A stretch of 64,000 bases of DNA, taken from assembly GCA_016648135.1 (NCBI GenBank), contig JADDOH010023049.1, positions 1-64,000 of the forward strand, given 5' to 3'. Shown here piece by piece: positions 32,799-45,339 of the stretch (positions are counted from its first letter, which is position 1; each line of letters begins with the position of its first letter). Both the position numbers and the translations under genes were made by a program. The notes below the pieces were generated by a model. It saw only the letters and a list, made by a program, of their open reading frames with translations. It made no database searches and was not told the origin of the DNA. The stretch is from Agrypnia vestita (lineage: Eukaryota; Arthropoda; Insecta; Trichoptera; Phryganeidae).

Positions 32799-34439
32799 AT
32801 TCATATATCTAGCGAGGTAGGTAGTAGCCAAGAGGCTTGTTACATATTATATTATATATTTATATGTGTGTGTGTATTAATCAATAACATTTAATTTGTC
32901 CAATAACGCCAATTTATCGTTACTAAAATGAAACGCCTTTATTACAAATGTAAAACATTAACGTGAACATAAAAAATTCTGTACATATACATGTTATACA
33001 ATCCTTGCATAGAAAACACATTTCTAACATGTTAGTGCCAACAAAGACACTAAATACCAACAGTGTTCTTATCTCACTCATTTGGTGTTGCCTCGAGGAT
33101 CGCTACTTGTTGTATGAAGCACTTCGTTGACCTTGGAATCCGCGCACTTAATAAATCTGTTGATCTAATACAGATATTAATTTAATGCATTTTTTGATCG
33201 GCCTTTTGATTTGATCGGAATTTTGTTCTTTGTCAGCAATAGTAATTTTTTTCAGCACAGAAAAGTGAGGCATTCTGCCCGAAACGTCAGGATAGAAAGT
33301 TAGCTCGCTTAGCGACTTCAAGGATGATTAATGACTAATGACAATGTAATGATCCGGAAACAGGAAAATGAAATATTTATAACAATAAAAACCCGGATTT
33401 GGCGAGATCCTGCACCTCATCAATCAAGGCGAAAATACGAGCATAGGCGAGAATTGCGAGGCACTGGAAGACAAAAACCTGGCTACTTATAATCCAAGGC
33501 AATGTAAAAAAAGTCCACAGTCCAAAAAATTTGAGCTGTTTCAAATTAAATGGTGATCTTCAACATGACTGCTTACGTTCTATAATCGGACAAGCACTTG
33601 AAGATGAAAAATATTAATTTATTTTAGGTATTTAATTAGTAACAATAAATTATCTTAATCATACTTTAGACCGTCCAAAACAATTATGAAAATGTCTTGT
33701 CTTAATTAACATTTTTATTATTATTGCAATCTGCCTAAAAATAAATTTAATACCATGATATCAATTTATCCAAATTGAGAAAAAATATTTTTCCTTTACT
33801 GAAATTAAAAAAACTCATTAATGGAAATGTTTATTTTCTTTGTGTAGCAAAAGAATTTAATTTCATTTTATAGGTAAGTAACTAAGTACGTAAAAGTTTT
33901 CAATTTAGTTGGAAAGCTTAACCGAAATTCTTTTCACATTTTAATTAACAATCTCGCATCCCTTTCCGCCGTTCGCTACAACTTCATGAAAGTAAGAAAA
34001 TTAAACGAAAATAAAACAAAAATAATATCGTCTTGAGAGCTGACTCTTTCGGGTAGTTTCCCGTTTGTCTTTGAGCGCGTCACCATAACTTGTTCGCCCC
34101 ATTAGGACCGAATTGCTCGTAAAAATTACTACGTTGCGAGCTTCATCAAAGAGATTTCTGAACGTTTTGTATGGAACTCTGAAACAGAAACAACATCCCT
34201 ACGAATGCTGTTTATAATTATTTTTCTCACAAAAGTCAAATGATACATAAAGTTATAGAGAGAGCGGTTATATTTTTGGGACATTTGGCATCACATGAAT
34301 CGGAATGTTACCGGATAACTTTTGATTATTTTGAAAAGTTGGCAAATAAACAGCGCATGCGGGTACCTAGCCACCGTGTGACACAAAATAATGCATAAAT
34401 TAATTTCATTCATTTATTATCAGCCACTTTTTATACGAT
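32799..34439. other. AT-rich spacer without a recognised gene
   Basis: Positions 33269-33290 read CATTCTGCCCGAAACGTCAG, a phrase seen at repeat ends, but no full structure surrounds it. No coding sequence is seen. Confidence 0.4.
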
Positions 34440-34620
34440 GATGAATGATGGCCTCCCCAAGTATTTCGTCAGCCCGACTGGTTAGAGAAAGACATGTCGG
34501 CCTCTGATAATGGCATTTGTTCAGCGTTTTTCCGTTCTCCAAGTATTTTGGCCTATCCATTGCCATTTCATTTTCTTGGCATTTTCAAATATATCGAGTT
34601 CTCTTGTGTGTTCTCTAATC
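34440..34620 (-). mobile_element. RTE C-terminal fragment
   Basis: On the minus strand a short stretch reads FENAKKMKWQWIGQNTWRTE, matching AKLKWQWAGHMARQED in the RTE tail at 14 kb. It is heavily decayed. Confidence 0.6.
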
Positions 34621-35557
34621 CATATGTTTTTTTCTTATTTCTTAGCCTAGTACTCAACACACAAATCTCTATCTATGCTTCTTTGAGTTACTTAATATTT
34701 TTGATTTAGTTACTTGACTTTTTTGTAAACTTATTATTTCACAATTTATGGAATTCACCCAACTTCTGAATATATGCACTCCAGATAAATTCTAAGGAAA
34801 TGCCTCTTCTTCTTCATCTTCCAATCCACTTGTTGTTTTCCACACTTCCGATGTTTGAGCTTTAGAATGGCTAGGGCATATTTTGCTTGTGAAAAGTTTT
34901 CATATTTCTAATTTTCTACATTTTATGTGTGTTACATTGATAAATTATTAATGAATCGAATTGAATAAGTTGTATGGTTTTGATCATACCACTGAACCCA
35001 ACGGATGAACCTGTCTACTTTACCATAGGCCTCGGCCTAGCTAAGGAGACATGGAGCATCTTTTATTTTATATCAAACATATTAATAGAGAATTTAAAAC
35101 ACTGAATGTAAACATATAGCTATAAACACATAAGTAATGTTTAATTATAATATGAATATGTATGCAAAATCTTTCCTTTTCAATCAAATAAATAAATTAA
35201 AAATTAAAAAAACTTCCTCTCTAGGACCTTCCGGTGGTCTCTGCAACAAATGTCCTACCACTCACTTCTTGAGCCCGCGGATTTTTTGTGCAACAACTGT
35301 TTCCTTGGTCCACCGGAAATTTTTACTCTTGTTTGTAGATTTTCGAGGCGTCGAGTATCGATCCTTTACCTCTCACATGCTAAGCAAGTATTTTTTCAGA
35401 CTAGTATTAAAATTTCATATGATATATGTACATATTTTGTATAAGACCTTAGTGTATTGATTTATATTTTTAGTTATGTAGCGCTAATTTTGTAATTGAA
35501 AATATTTTTTTTATTTTTGAGAAATTTTATAACCCACATTAATAATTACTGTGCATC
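34621..35557. other. Spacer without a recognised gene
   Basis: The frame at 35137-35460 shows no family similarity. Two overlapping open frames there are probably chance. Confidence 0.4.
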
Positions 35558-35592
35558 CTGATGAGGACACGGTGCTGTCAAAACCAGTTGAC
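35558..35592 (+). ncRNA. Hammerhead-like motif with one core change
   Basis: CTGATGA (35558-35564) is followed by stem GACA-CGGTGC-TGTC, but the next bases are AAAAC rather than GAAAC. The trailing CCAGTTGACGT is the usual Penelope-end phrase. The core change would impair cleavage. Confidence 0.45.
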
Positions 35593-35799
35593 GTAAAAAT
35601 GTATCAAAGGAATTTTTATACAAGTCTCATAATTTTTTTAAATAATTATTAATTTATATTTTTGATATACTTTATTATTTACACATTCAAAATAATAAGA
35701 TTTTGATTAAAATATTATCTTTTTTGCACTTTATAGGAAATCTAGATATTTGAAAATATATATTTTCACATACTTTTGATTTTTCAGTATTCAACTAAC

Positions 35800-36340
35800 A
35801 TACCATAATGCCGTTTCCCCGACTGGGTAGGTAGATATGGTAGAGCAACGCAGTCTTCTTCTATCCTGACATACAATTCTCACCTCAATTACATTCATAC
35901 ATCTTCGCATGCAAGCTTGACGATTTTTGAGGCTCCTAACAGGACCATCTTCCAGTAGCTGGTTAATCCGATCATGCCGCTCTTCCGCGGCCGCCCTCTC
36001 TTTCTGGCGCCATCAACAGTTGCATTATATATTATTTGTAAAACATTAATAACCTCGCAGGGCTATATTCCTGCCTTGATTATGATTTCCCCCACTGTCA
36101 ACACATATGCCATATATTCTTCAAACCATTATTTCCTCATTCAATCCCTCAACACCACCTGAGAAAAACTTTTTTAATTCTATTCTGCTTAGTTCAGCTT
36201 TACTCTCTTTCCAATGTGTTCCTTCTTAACTCTATCATAAATGGTTTTGCCACACAGACATCTAAATAATCTCATTTCCTTCCATGTTTCACATCTGCCA
36301 GCTCCAGGCTGGAAACTTTCAGAAACTAAGTGGATGGTCT
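35800..36340 (-). mobile_element. RTE-like tail interrupted by a MITE piece
   Basis: It aligns by eye with 31775-32250 (CATACATCTTCGCATGCA, TTCCGCGG-CGCCCTCT, CATAAATGG-TTTGCCACA). Near 36030-36135 it is interrupted by TTTGTAAAACATTAATAACC and more, the end of the 43363-43617 MITE family. Confidence 0.75.
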
Positions 36341-36949
36341 CCACCTTTCCCGCGGGAGAGCGGGGCTCAGTTCTCCGACACAAAAAACATGCTGAACGTT
36401 AAAATTTAAACGCCATTTTAATCTTCCACCGCAGGTCTGCCAACCTGGTGCCCCGAAGTTCGGGCTGGAGCCGGTTGGTTCAAATTCAATTATTACTCTC
36501 AAATTATTTCATTACTATCTTGGCACGTTTTCAAGAAAAGTTTTCATTTAATTTTGCTTCAGTGTTTTGATGTACGTGGTTGGATAAATGTTTTTGAAAA
36601 AATGCCAAAGTGTTAGCGTTGATTTATTTTCTTTCGTCAGAATGAACTGAAACCAAAGATGTACATAAGACACACTTGTTTTCTATATTTATATAACCAT
36701 TTGAATGAACACAAAATGAACTTAACAGAACCAAGAAAAATTTCAAAACTTAAAACTTATCTAAATAATTGAATGTCATAATTTTAACTTTATCTGCTGT
36801 TATTAATTAATCCTTACAACGGACTCTTAACATTATTTACTATGGCCCACAAAGGCTCTTGAGTAAACTGGCTACCCCATTCTTCAGGTTCTTCAGCCAT
36901 TTTGTTTCCCTTCTTCCAGGGTTCTTATTTCCAGCAAAAGTAAAGATTT
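36341..36949. other. Spacer without a recognised gene
   Basis: A GC-richer patch at 36420-36480 (CCGCAGGTCTGCCAACCTGG) may be repeat-derived. Nothing coding is seen. Confidence 0.4.
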
Positions 36950-37640
36950 AAAACCCAATTTATTAATCAATTAGAAATACATACACAAAAAAATTAAATC
37001 AATTAAAAACTATTTTGGATGCTACTGGAATTTAAACCTACATCATCTAGCTTCTCGGGTAGGTATGCTACCAATTGCACCATATTAGCTTGGTATTTTT
37101 TCGTGAATATATCGATCTTGTCCGTAAGTCTCATTTGTTAATTTATTAACATATATTATCCATTTTTAGAGCAATTCATTTTTTCAGGTACGGTAGGCAC
37201 AAATCATTTTGTGTAACTACCGCTAGAGGTCGCCAGAATTAACCGTTTTAATTCATTTGTAATTTTGGACACATTTGATACAACACACATATATTATATT
37301 CAAGAACACATTCTTATTATGATGTTGCAATTTTTCAGAACGAAGTTCTGTGAAATTCAAAAGAAAATATTTTAATCAACGAAAAAATACTACTAATAAA
37401 TATTGCTACCGGGATTCGAACATAGATCACCTAGCTTTCCAGGCAGGTATATTCACGAAAAAATAGCAAGCTGATGTGGTGCAGTCAAAATATTTTTTCG
37501 TTGATTTGATTTTTCTGTATGTCTTTCTAATTGATTAATAAATTTGGTTTTAAATTTCAAAGAACGTTGTTCTGAAAAATTGCAACTTCATTCTAAGAAT
37601 GTGTTCTTGAATATAATTAAGTAAAAGTTATTCAAAATTA
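36950..37640 (+). repeat. Composite tRNA-like foldback repeat (copy 1)
   Basis: Three parts. A tRNA-like cassette at 36960-37150 (copy D) has a degenerate reversed core (GGAATTTAAACCTACATC). A spacer at 37160-37295 has GTACGGTAGGCACAAATC and GGTCGCCAGAATTAACCG. A foldback cassette at 37296-37640 (copy A) has ends TATTCAAGAACACATTCTTA in inverted orientation and a second reversed tRNA-like core (GGGATTCGAACATAGATC). The whole unit recurs in reverse orientation at 42545-43150. Confidence 0.8.
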
Positions 37641-38744
37641 TTATAAATGCACAATTGCGGGGTATAAAATTAAAGGCAGCAGTATCCAAAAAAAATGATA
37701 AAAATATTTTGAAAACAATCACCGAGGATTATTAATTTAAAACGTACTGAACTTTAAATTTTAGGGATCTATCCTATCCAAAATCATTTTTCCTATAAAT
37801 GTATAGGCTATGTTTCGTATAAAATCTCAATTTCAGTACATTACAAATTAGTAATTCTCGATGACTGCATTAAAACTTTTTTTTAATATTGCTGCCTTTG
37901 CTTTTATACCCCCACAAATGTTCATAATGTAGGTCGATATGACATCATATAAAAAAATTCCACTAAATTATTGATATCATAGTAGCTGTAGCGTATAAAA
38001 TATAAAATATGACACAACAAGGCTGTCTGATGTGTGCTGCCCTGTATCGTGCACATATCGCCTCACATGGACCCCATGAAGTCAATTTCCATATATCACA
38101 ACCGATTGAGCTGCTTAGTTCACCCAATAGAAATTGACGACAAAATTCTCGTGCTTGCGTTATAAAATAGTTTTTATACAGCCAACGTTTCGGGAGCTCG
38201 CTTGGCAACACATTTTGATAAAAGGCATCCATATTATGCAATCTATAGGGAATTTTTTTCTTTTTTCTCAACCAACGTGTTACAACACTACACATAATTT
38301 GAGTTATTTAACACTGTTAGTTTCGGGAGGGGCAGGCTTTCCCATTTATATCTTCCCAAAACTAGCAGTAATAATAAACTTAAATTCTGGGAGTGTAGCG
38401 CAAAGTATAAATAAAAAATTACTTGTATTAATAAAAATATCAATTATAAATTACTTATATTAATAAAAATATCAATAATTGTATTAACAAAAATATCAAT
38501 TAATAAAAAAAACCTTTTGTATATAAACCACTGTTTGTTGAGAACATGTTTTGGAGCCAATGGTCCCTGCATTATACTTAATATTGAAATTGAAGATAAA
38601 GGCATTTACAATTCAATAAAAAATATATTAAAAACTAAAGTAACTTTTTTTTTAATTCAATATTCACATTTCACTGACAAAAAGCATTTAGACTATGGAA
38701 TTAGAATAGTAATTTGGATAGCGGTCATATTCCTGCATTCATTT
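37641..38744. other. Spacer with a hairpin and an unrecognised frame
   Basis: Positions about 38309-38369 form a hairpin (CTGTTAGTTTCGGGAGG against CTTCCCAAAACTAGCAG). A minus-strand frame at 37963-38295 (110 codons, with LPSELPKRWLYKNYF) is unlike anything I recognise and may be chance or an old transposon piece. Confidence 0.4.
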
Positions 38745-38866
38745 AGCAATGTTTTATGCCACCATGGTATAATTGGCGGCATAAAACATTGGTAAATGGA
38801 AGCGCCTTGTCGACCAGTAAGTACCAAGGCGGCATAAAACATTGGTAAATGGAAGCGCCTTGTCGA
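38745..38866. repeat. Hairpin and direct repeat
   Basis: CAATGTTTTATGCC pairs with GGCATAAAACATTG. Then GGCGGCATAAAACATTGGTA with AAATGGAAGCGCCTTGTCGA occurs twice in direct orientation (about 38774-38811 and 38829-38865). The pattern resembles the end of a mobile element with a duplicated tip. Confidence 0.75.
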
Positions 38867-40539
38867 AATTTTGGACCCTTATAGGATAACGGGACGAAAA
38901 AAATTAAATGGAATAATATTTAACACATAAATATCTCGATAAAATTAAACAGCTAATATCCACTTTAACATAAGTATTTTTAACTACAGTTAACAAACAA
39001 ATACTTAATTAACAATATTCTTAAAATATATTCTAAAAATAACATCACGTACCTTTCCCATGACATGTTCAAATTATGAGTCTCTCTTCTCTAGTGGCAT
39101 TATAAGTCTGCATTTATTATAACTATTTGTTTCATGAATAAATATTGCGTAAATTCAACCTAGATTTTTTTTGACAAATGACTAATACAAATGTGTACTT
39201 CCGAGTACAACGAATGTTTTTGAGTTTTTTGAAGAAGTTATTTTCTCATTTAATGACATTTCTCGAAAGGTTGTTCTATAAGTTAAACAGATCATAAATA
39301 AAAATACATTATAGGTATCTCACAGAAACGAAGCTATTTATATGGTAAAGTAGGTATAGAAGTCTTTGGATACCTCTGAGGACAAAATCCTGTAATTGTG
39401 TTTTGAAGTTATTTGAGCAAAATCAAAAATATTTTGATAATAAATCCATTAGACATACATGTTCCATTAGATTCTATTGTAAAGCTATTTTGTATTTTTT
39501 TCTTCATAGCAATAGATGTAGTACACTACCATCACACGCGTTTTTGACATGATATAATTAAGGATAAAAGGTTTTCCTTTCTTCCGTTATTTACTTCGGA
39601 CAAAATATTTCCACGAATTTAGCTAATACAACCAGGACAAAAATGTGTTTAGTAGAACCTTTTCTCTTGATAGGGGTCATGCCTTGAATAAGGGAAATGG
39701 CAGTCCCTCAAAATTGTTTTAGGATGGTCGCACGTCACCATTCAGTCGAGATAATAGCAGAGGCTGCGTTGGTAGATGGTGCTATATTTATGTAGGTTTA
39801 ATATTGTTATATTATAGTTCAGGTAGCTTAGACAGAGATATGTATTTAGATACTACAAGGAACCAAAAGATTTATTTTAATTTTATCTCTCTTTTGCGTT
39901 CCAAGTATTTTAGCGAATGATTTCCCCCCTTAATTAATATACAAGAATTATTATAAATGATTTTTCCTCCTAATATAAGCAGAAATCCCTCTCTAAGTTT
40001 ACATTTCCTTGATAAAATAAGCAAAAAATCATTGCGTATTTATAAAATTTTAATTATTTTCTCTTTTTATTTGTAATGCTTTTGGAAGAGCAGTCATGGT
40101 TGCTGAGATAATATTTAGATAATCAAATATTTTAACACAGATTATGGAATGGAAAAGTTATTGGGAAAGAGATTTGGTTCAGGTTAATGGAGAGCTCAAT
40201 GAGTAGTGAAAGGAAGCACCCACCTTATTTTCCTCCAGATCCAGGTAGAAGTACTGGTTCCTCCCTTATCAGAAGGGCACTTCATTATACTGTGTTCTTC
40301 TGGTTCACTCTGCTCCTTATCAAAAGGATTTGTAGTAACTTATAAACAAAGATCTCTACAGGTCTGAAAAATCAAAGCAGTTATTGTTCAATGATCCAAA
40401 ATTAAACAATATTGTGTCATAGTCATAGATGCAAGATTTTAGTAGATCGTGCACTATGAAAAGATATAGATCCGTAACAGGAATCTTGTATGATCCGAAA
40501 ATGACTATAAAACTAAGAGGAAATATATATACCAGGCTA
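38867..40539. other. AT-rich spacer without a recognised gene
   Basis: Nothing is recognised. Around 40200-40330 a duplicated TTATCA-AAGG phrase occurs in slightly GC-richer DNA. Confidence 0.4.
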
Positions 40540-40990
40540 TTGTTAGAACCGCGATAATTTATTTCTCCGAATGCTGGACTGTGTACAACTCCTACTCTAG
40601 GCGACTCGAAACAGCAGAAATTCGAGTGCTTAGATGGTCGGCAGGAGTAACACTCAAAGCTGGGATAAAAATATCACGCATTCATGGTAGCCTGGGTGTC
40701 ACGGACATAAACTGCTAAGTAATCTGGAGGAATGACAGTTGAGATGGTATGGGCACATAAGACCACCAGACAACACAGTATAGCAGGCAATTTCTATGGA
40801 GCTTCATCGACAGTCATCCAGAGGAAGATCAAAAAACTTTTGGATGACTCAATGCTCGAAAATATTACAGAGAAACGGCCTGGATGAAAGCGATACCCAG
40901 AACTGAAGAAGACGTAGCCTGAGAACGAAAAAAGCCGACACCAACACCTAGGCAATTAGTTAGGACAGTGCAAGAAGAAAGAAGAACTAT
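40540..40990 (+). mobile_element. Decayed RTE tail
   Basis: Broken frames read CWTVYNSYSRRLETAEIRVL, RWSAGVTLKAG and, at the end, WMKAIPRTEEDVA and RQLVRTVQEE, in the order of RTE C-terminal sequences. Several stops and shifts are present. Confidence 0.65.
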
Positions 40991-41277
40991 ATGAAAATGT
41001 GTGTTTATCACTTCACAAAATTTATAACAAATAAATATAAAATTACAGATACATATTAATATTCAGGCTTATAATATTAACGTTACTGAAAATACTTTTA
41101 AACTAAAAATTTTATATACGGGCAATAAGCATAACACATTTTTTATTGCTTAAAATAGGTTTATTAGAAAAAAGCAGCATACACTGGCCAAAAAAATACA
41201 CTGGCCAAACCCAAACCATGAAAAATTTAAACACTCAAATGTAAGAACATCCCCAGTGCGTTATAAATAACAACTTC

Positions 41278-41760
41278 TTGTGGTACAAACTAATTACACG
41301 ATATCATGAAGATGGGACATATAAGCATAGATTGATTCATAAACATAGTACCAGATTTACGGTTAAAGAAGGACTACGAATACCGAAGGTCATAATAAAT
41401 AAATATGAACAAAGAACATTAAAATATGTCATACCAAAAATATTTAATAAAATCCCATGTCGTGTCAAAATGGATATTAATAAAAAAGGGCAAAATACAG
41501 AATTAATGAATATGTTATTAAATAAAAGAGACTTATTTTGATTTTGGTAATATTTGTATTTTTTCTTGTATTGTATAGTATTGTAGATTTGTTTTTGAGT
41601 TTATAAGATCTATTGTAATTAATTAATATGAATGTATTTCTGCTAAATACAATTTATTTATATATATGTATTGATGCACCTACAGACAAATATCAATGTG
41701 ATGTTTTGTGGGTCTGAGATGTAAAAAAAAAAAAAAATAATAATAAATAAAAAAAATAAT
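41278..41760 (+). pseudogene. C-terminal end of a non-LTR reverse transcriptase with tail
   Basis: Eighty-seven codons include STRFTVKEGLRIPKVI and LKYVIPKIFNKIPCRVK, the closing pattern of Jockey/CR1-type ORF2 (the I-P-x-IFNKIP turn). After the stop an AT-rich tail ends in a long A-rich run at 41721-41760. The element is 5'-truncated. Confidence 0.6.
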
Positions 41761-42544
41761 TAAATAAAAAATTAATAAAAAATTATCTAATCAAATAAAC
41801 TATTCTTTAGAAAGTCAAAAACTAATATTTTACACTCTGTTGCATATAAAGCAATAATATCAACCATTTAAAGGAATATACAAGGTACAAACAAAAGAAG
41901 ATCAGGAAAACTTGAATTCGAAAAAAAACATTAATCAATAATATTTCTTTATTAAGAAAATCAAAAATTACCACCACCCTCAAATAGCCAGCCCCGTCTG
42001 ATAAATTGTCACATGACTGTATTTAATTTCAATTATCAATTATTGCACCATTCGATGGGAATCTGTTCTTCCCGAATCTAATAGGGGAACATATATCAAT
42101 TAAATAAATGCAGTGTCTTCGTACTACCCTTGCAATTTTAATATCAATAAGTCTGCTATCACATTACGTTACTTTATAACATTTTTTACAAATTTTACTT
42201 TATCAGAAACCTCATGCTTAGTTTTAATTGTACATTGTCTGGATTGGTACTAGTTGTCTTTTTTTTTTAAATAAAAATATTCAGTAGGTTCCCTATACAC
42301 AAAAAAGTTCTATCTTACAGGGATATAAAAGAACATACTTTAGCTCGTTGGTAAGCATCTTGGCTCGCACCCCCTTCTTCTACTCACAATTTAATTTTAG
42401 ATTAATCTCATTAAAGAAAAATATACGACGGAAAAATTACGTCACACTCTTTGCAAAGACGATAACATTTTTTTTCAGATATCATAAAGTTACATTCTAA
42501 AGTCACAACACTTGATGCTCTATAAATAAAATATAATATATCTC
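41761..42544. other. AT-rich spacer without a recognised gene
   Basis: No coding sequence or structured repeat is recognised. Confidence 0.45.
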
Positions 42545-42676
42545 ATATTCAAGAACACATTCTTATTGTGAAGTTACAATTTTTTCAGAACAAAGTTCTG
42601 TGAAATTTAAAAACAAATTAATTAATCAATTAGAAAGACATACAGAAAAATCAAGTCCACGAAAAAATACTTTGCT

Positions 42677-42751
42677 GCTACCGGGATTCGAACCGCGGAT
42701 CTCCTCCTATCCGGGGCAGGCGCGTTATCCAATTACGCTATAGCGGCCTTG
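42677..42751 (-). ncRNA. tRNA-like sequence with intact pol III boxes (copy B)
   Basis: On the minus strand the A box TAGCGTAATTGG (42729-42740) fits TRGCNNARYNGG exactly, and the B box GGTTCGAATCC (42684-42694) is perfect. The 3' end (CCGGTAGCAGCA) does not pair with the 5' GGCCGCT, and the T stem has mismatches. This is therefore probably a tRNA-derived pol III promoter head and not a functional tRNA. Confidence 0.6.
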
Positions 42752-43012
42752 TACATCTGTAAGTGAAAAAATTGCAATTCCACAATAAGAATGTGTTCTT
42801 AAATATAATACATGTATATTGTTTCAAATGTGTCCAAGAATAAAAAATGAATTTAACTGTTAATTCTGGCGTCCTCTGGCGGCAGTTACACAAAGTAATT
42901 TGTGCCTACCGTACCAGAAAAAGTGGATTGCTCTAAAAATTTATAATATATGTTAATCAATTAATAAATGAGAACACTTACAGATAAGGTCGATATATTC
43001 ACGTTAAGGTGC

Positions 43013-43090
43013 AAGGTCGCTATAACGTAATTGGATAACGCACCTGCCCTGGATAGAAGGATGTCCGTGGTTCGAATCCCGGTAGCAGCA
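43013..43090 (+). ncRNA. tRNA-like sequence (copy E)
   Basis: The A box TAACGTAATTGG (43023-43034) has one change from consensus, and the B box GGTTCGAATCC (43069-43079) is perfect. It is a close relative of copy B in the opposite orientation, 300 bp away. Acceptor-stem pairing is absent. Confidence 0.55.
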
Positions 43091-43362
43091 TTATATTTGA
43101 TTTTTCTCTATTACTTTCTAATAGATTAATTAATTTGCTTTTAAAATATATCCTTTTGCATCGAGATATGTAACTAACGAAATTATTTTAGGGTTCCTAC
43201 ATTGTACCTACTTAATTTGCATTTGAAAAATATATTTAGAAAACAGAATAAAGAGACCCACCACTAAAGATAATTATATGGTTTGTGGTGATATATTATT
43301 TTGACTGCAGATTAGTATTGAAGTGTAAAGCATTGAATATGTTGAAATGTATCAGAAGGTAT

Positions 43363-43617
43363 ACAGGGTTATTTGGAAAACATTAATAAACTCGCAGGAC
43401 TAAAGGGAATGAATTTTTCATATTCGATATAAGTTACTGTAATGATAGTCCTACTTTGTACAAAAAGTTAGTCAGAAATATTGAAAAAAAAATACAAACT
43501 TGAATGATATTTCCATAACTATTGACATTAGGTCATGATAGCTTGAACATTTTAGACCCATAATCAAGGCAGGAATATATTCCTGCGAGGTTATTATTGT
43601 TTTACAAATAACCCTGT
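43363..43617. mobile_element. 255-bp MITE, complete
   Basis: The ends ACAGGGTTATTTGGAAAACA and (reverse complement) ACAGGGTTATTTGTAAAACA run on to AATAACCTCGCAGG in both arms. Fragments occur at 15704, 36036 and, for the inner right half, 5505. Confidence 0.85.
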
Positions 43618-44059
43618 TTACTTTGTGATAGGGACCCGCCGCTAACAGCTGGGCTCCTTTCGGTGTTCGATGTGTGTAATCAGGTTTGACGCTGTGTCCT
43701 TATGTACTGCAAGCAGTACGGCACAGGGGTCGTATGTAGAGAAAAACAACTATTTGCAGATTCATACTGAATTAATTGAAGTAACATACAACAATTCGAT
43801 TCTTTATTTTAATACTCTTTATCCAAGAGTGCGCACGTTATTACTTTTGACGTGATCGTGCACGCGCATCATTTTAAATGACATTCAGCAGGTGGCGGAA
43901 TGTATCACATCACCGTTTATACATTATACCAATCAAAATTTTGATTTCTCTTTTCCTCTGCACCCAAAAGACATGGTTTTGTTTAGACACTCCGCCGCGC
44001 CACACTCGTGCCTTAGCGTAGCGCAGTGAGGTCGAGCTTTAGCGTTAAAATAGTGCTGA
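43618..44059. other. Mixed-composition spacer
   Basis: Positions 43620-43745 and 43975-44040 are GC-richer and probably belong to decayed LINE tails. No gene is recognised. Confidence 0.35.
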
Positions 44060-44150
44060 TTTTATGGCGAAAGCGTATAGCCGATATGAAAACCATTGCT
44101 CATAAAACGGCCCTGGTCTGTGCTAGGTCTCACTTTAGTGCATGTCTACA
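44060..44150 (+). mobile_element. 3'-tail fragment of the R1-like LINE family
   Basis: GCCGATATGAAAACCATTGC followed by TCATAAAACGGCCCTGG matches the tail of the LINE at 18192-18270 in sense orientation. Only the tail remains. Confidence 0.55.
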
Positions 44151-44517
44151 CAAGGTAGACTTATTTTGAGGAACATTTTTTTAACAAATATAATATCAAA
44201 TACGTGTAAAAAAGTTTTATTTATGTTTTCATTATCAGCAAACTATACACATAATACTTTACGTGCGATGTTTACACAAAACTGTAATAGTAGTGATTGT
44301 ACTCAGTTGATTTTTTTTATATATTTAATTAACTTAGCAGTAGAATTGTAGTATTAATCTGGTTTTACCGGCAAATAAAAAAAGTTAATGGGTTGACATA
44401 CCAATAATAATAAACATCACCCCTTAAGCTGTACCTGTAGTTAAGGATATCCCTGACCTCAATAAATTTAACGGTTACAGTGTGTTTCCAGGCCTAAACC
44501 AGACACTACATTCAATA

Positions 44518-45028
44518 TCTATATTTATAAAAATTCAGCCTGCGTATGTTTGTGATCGCAAAACTTAAAAAGTAGTCGGTCGATAACAAATTTTGACAAA
44601 ATGTTGTATTCCAATATAAGCGTGTTTATATCTAAAAATAAAAAATAATATAACTAATGTAACGTCTGTCTGTTTTCTATACAAACCTACACCGTTTATC
44701 TGATCTGACCCAAATTTTTCGTACTTATTTTTTAGGACCCGTCGGGTAACACAGGCAACATTTACCCCTTCTTCCTTTACCCCATCCCCACCCCCTGACA
44801 TGTTTTCTGTACAAATCTAGACCGTTTGTCTTATTTGACCCAAATATTGCATACTTATTCTTCAGGACCCGGTGGATAACATAAGTGACATTTCCCTCCT
44901 TGACATCCCTTCCATCCCAGCCTTAAGTGGAAACATTGTTAGATACTTGCAAATGGAACATCTCTCCCCCACAAAACTTATTTGTAGTTAAATTCTAAAC
45001 CCGGGCAACGTCGGGTATGCTAAGCTAG
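44518..45028 (+). mobile_element. Non-autonomous Helitron
   Basis: The 5' end TCTATATTTATAAAA follows an A (44517). The 3' end has a hairpin, ACCCG-GGCAA-CGTCGGGT, then GTATGCTAAG and CTAG before a T (45029). TC start, hairpin, CTAG end and A/T insertion point are the Helitron criteria. The body has a diverged tandem duplication around TTTTCTATACAAACCTACAC and TTTTCTGTACAAATCTAGAC. No Rep-helicase is present. Confidence 0.75.
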
Positions 45029-45339
45029 TAAAATATATTCAAAGATCTCAAATGTACATTTTTTAATTTGTTCAAAGATTTGTAATATTTATTTTGAAGA
45101 TCAATGTATTTGATATTATCGCGACATGGCAATTAAAAGGATTAACGCTCGAAGTACGAATCCCTTTTAATACGTCAAAATACTATCGCAGCATCTAAAA
45201 TGGTCTACAAGTCTCTTTTTGGAGAGGTACAGTGAAAAAAAAAAATATGTACCTATTTTTTTTTATGTATCATATATGTAAATATATAATGATTTGTATT
45301 TAATAAAAAAATAAATAAAAAGAATCTACAACCTTCGGA

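Larger units (their letters stand above)
42545..43150 (-). repeat. Composite tRNA-like foldback repeat (copy 2)
   Basis: In reverse orientation the order matches 36950-37640: cassette E, spacer (GTACGGTAGGCACAAATTAC, GACGCCAGAATTAAC), cassette B with the TATTCAAGAACACATTCTTA ends. The core of cassette B points the opposite way relative to the spacer when compared with copy 1. Both tRNA-like cores are better preserved here. Confidence 0.8.

Noticed and set aside
33265..33295. Hammerhead-like phrase CCCGAAACGTCAGG
   Set aside because: No partner box or stem II was found.
37963..38295. 110-codon minus-strand frame
   Set aside because: No recognised family, no clear start context, and a flanking hairpin. 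It is kept only as an unrecognised frame in the spacer entry.
42677..42751. Functional tRNA gene
   Set aside because: A and B boxes are good, but the acceptor ends do not pair and the T stem has mismatches, and the sequence lies in a repeat with several decayed copies.
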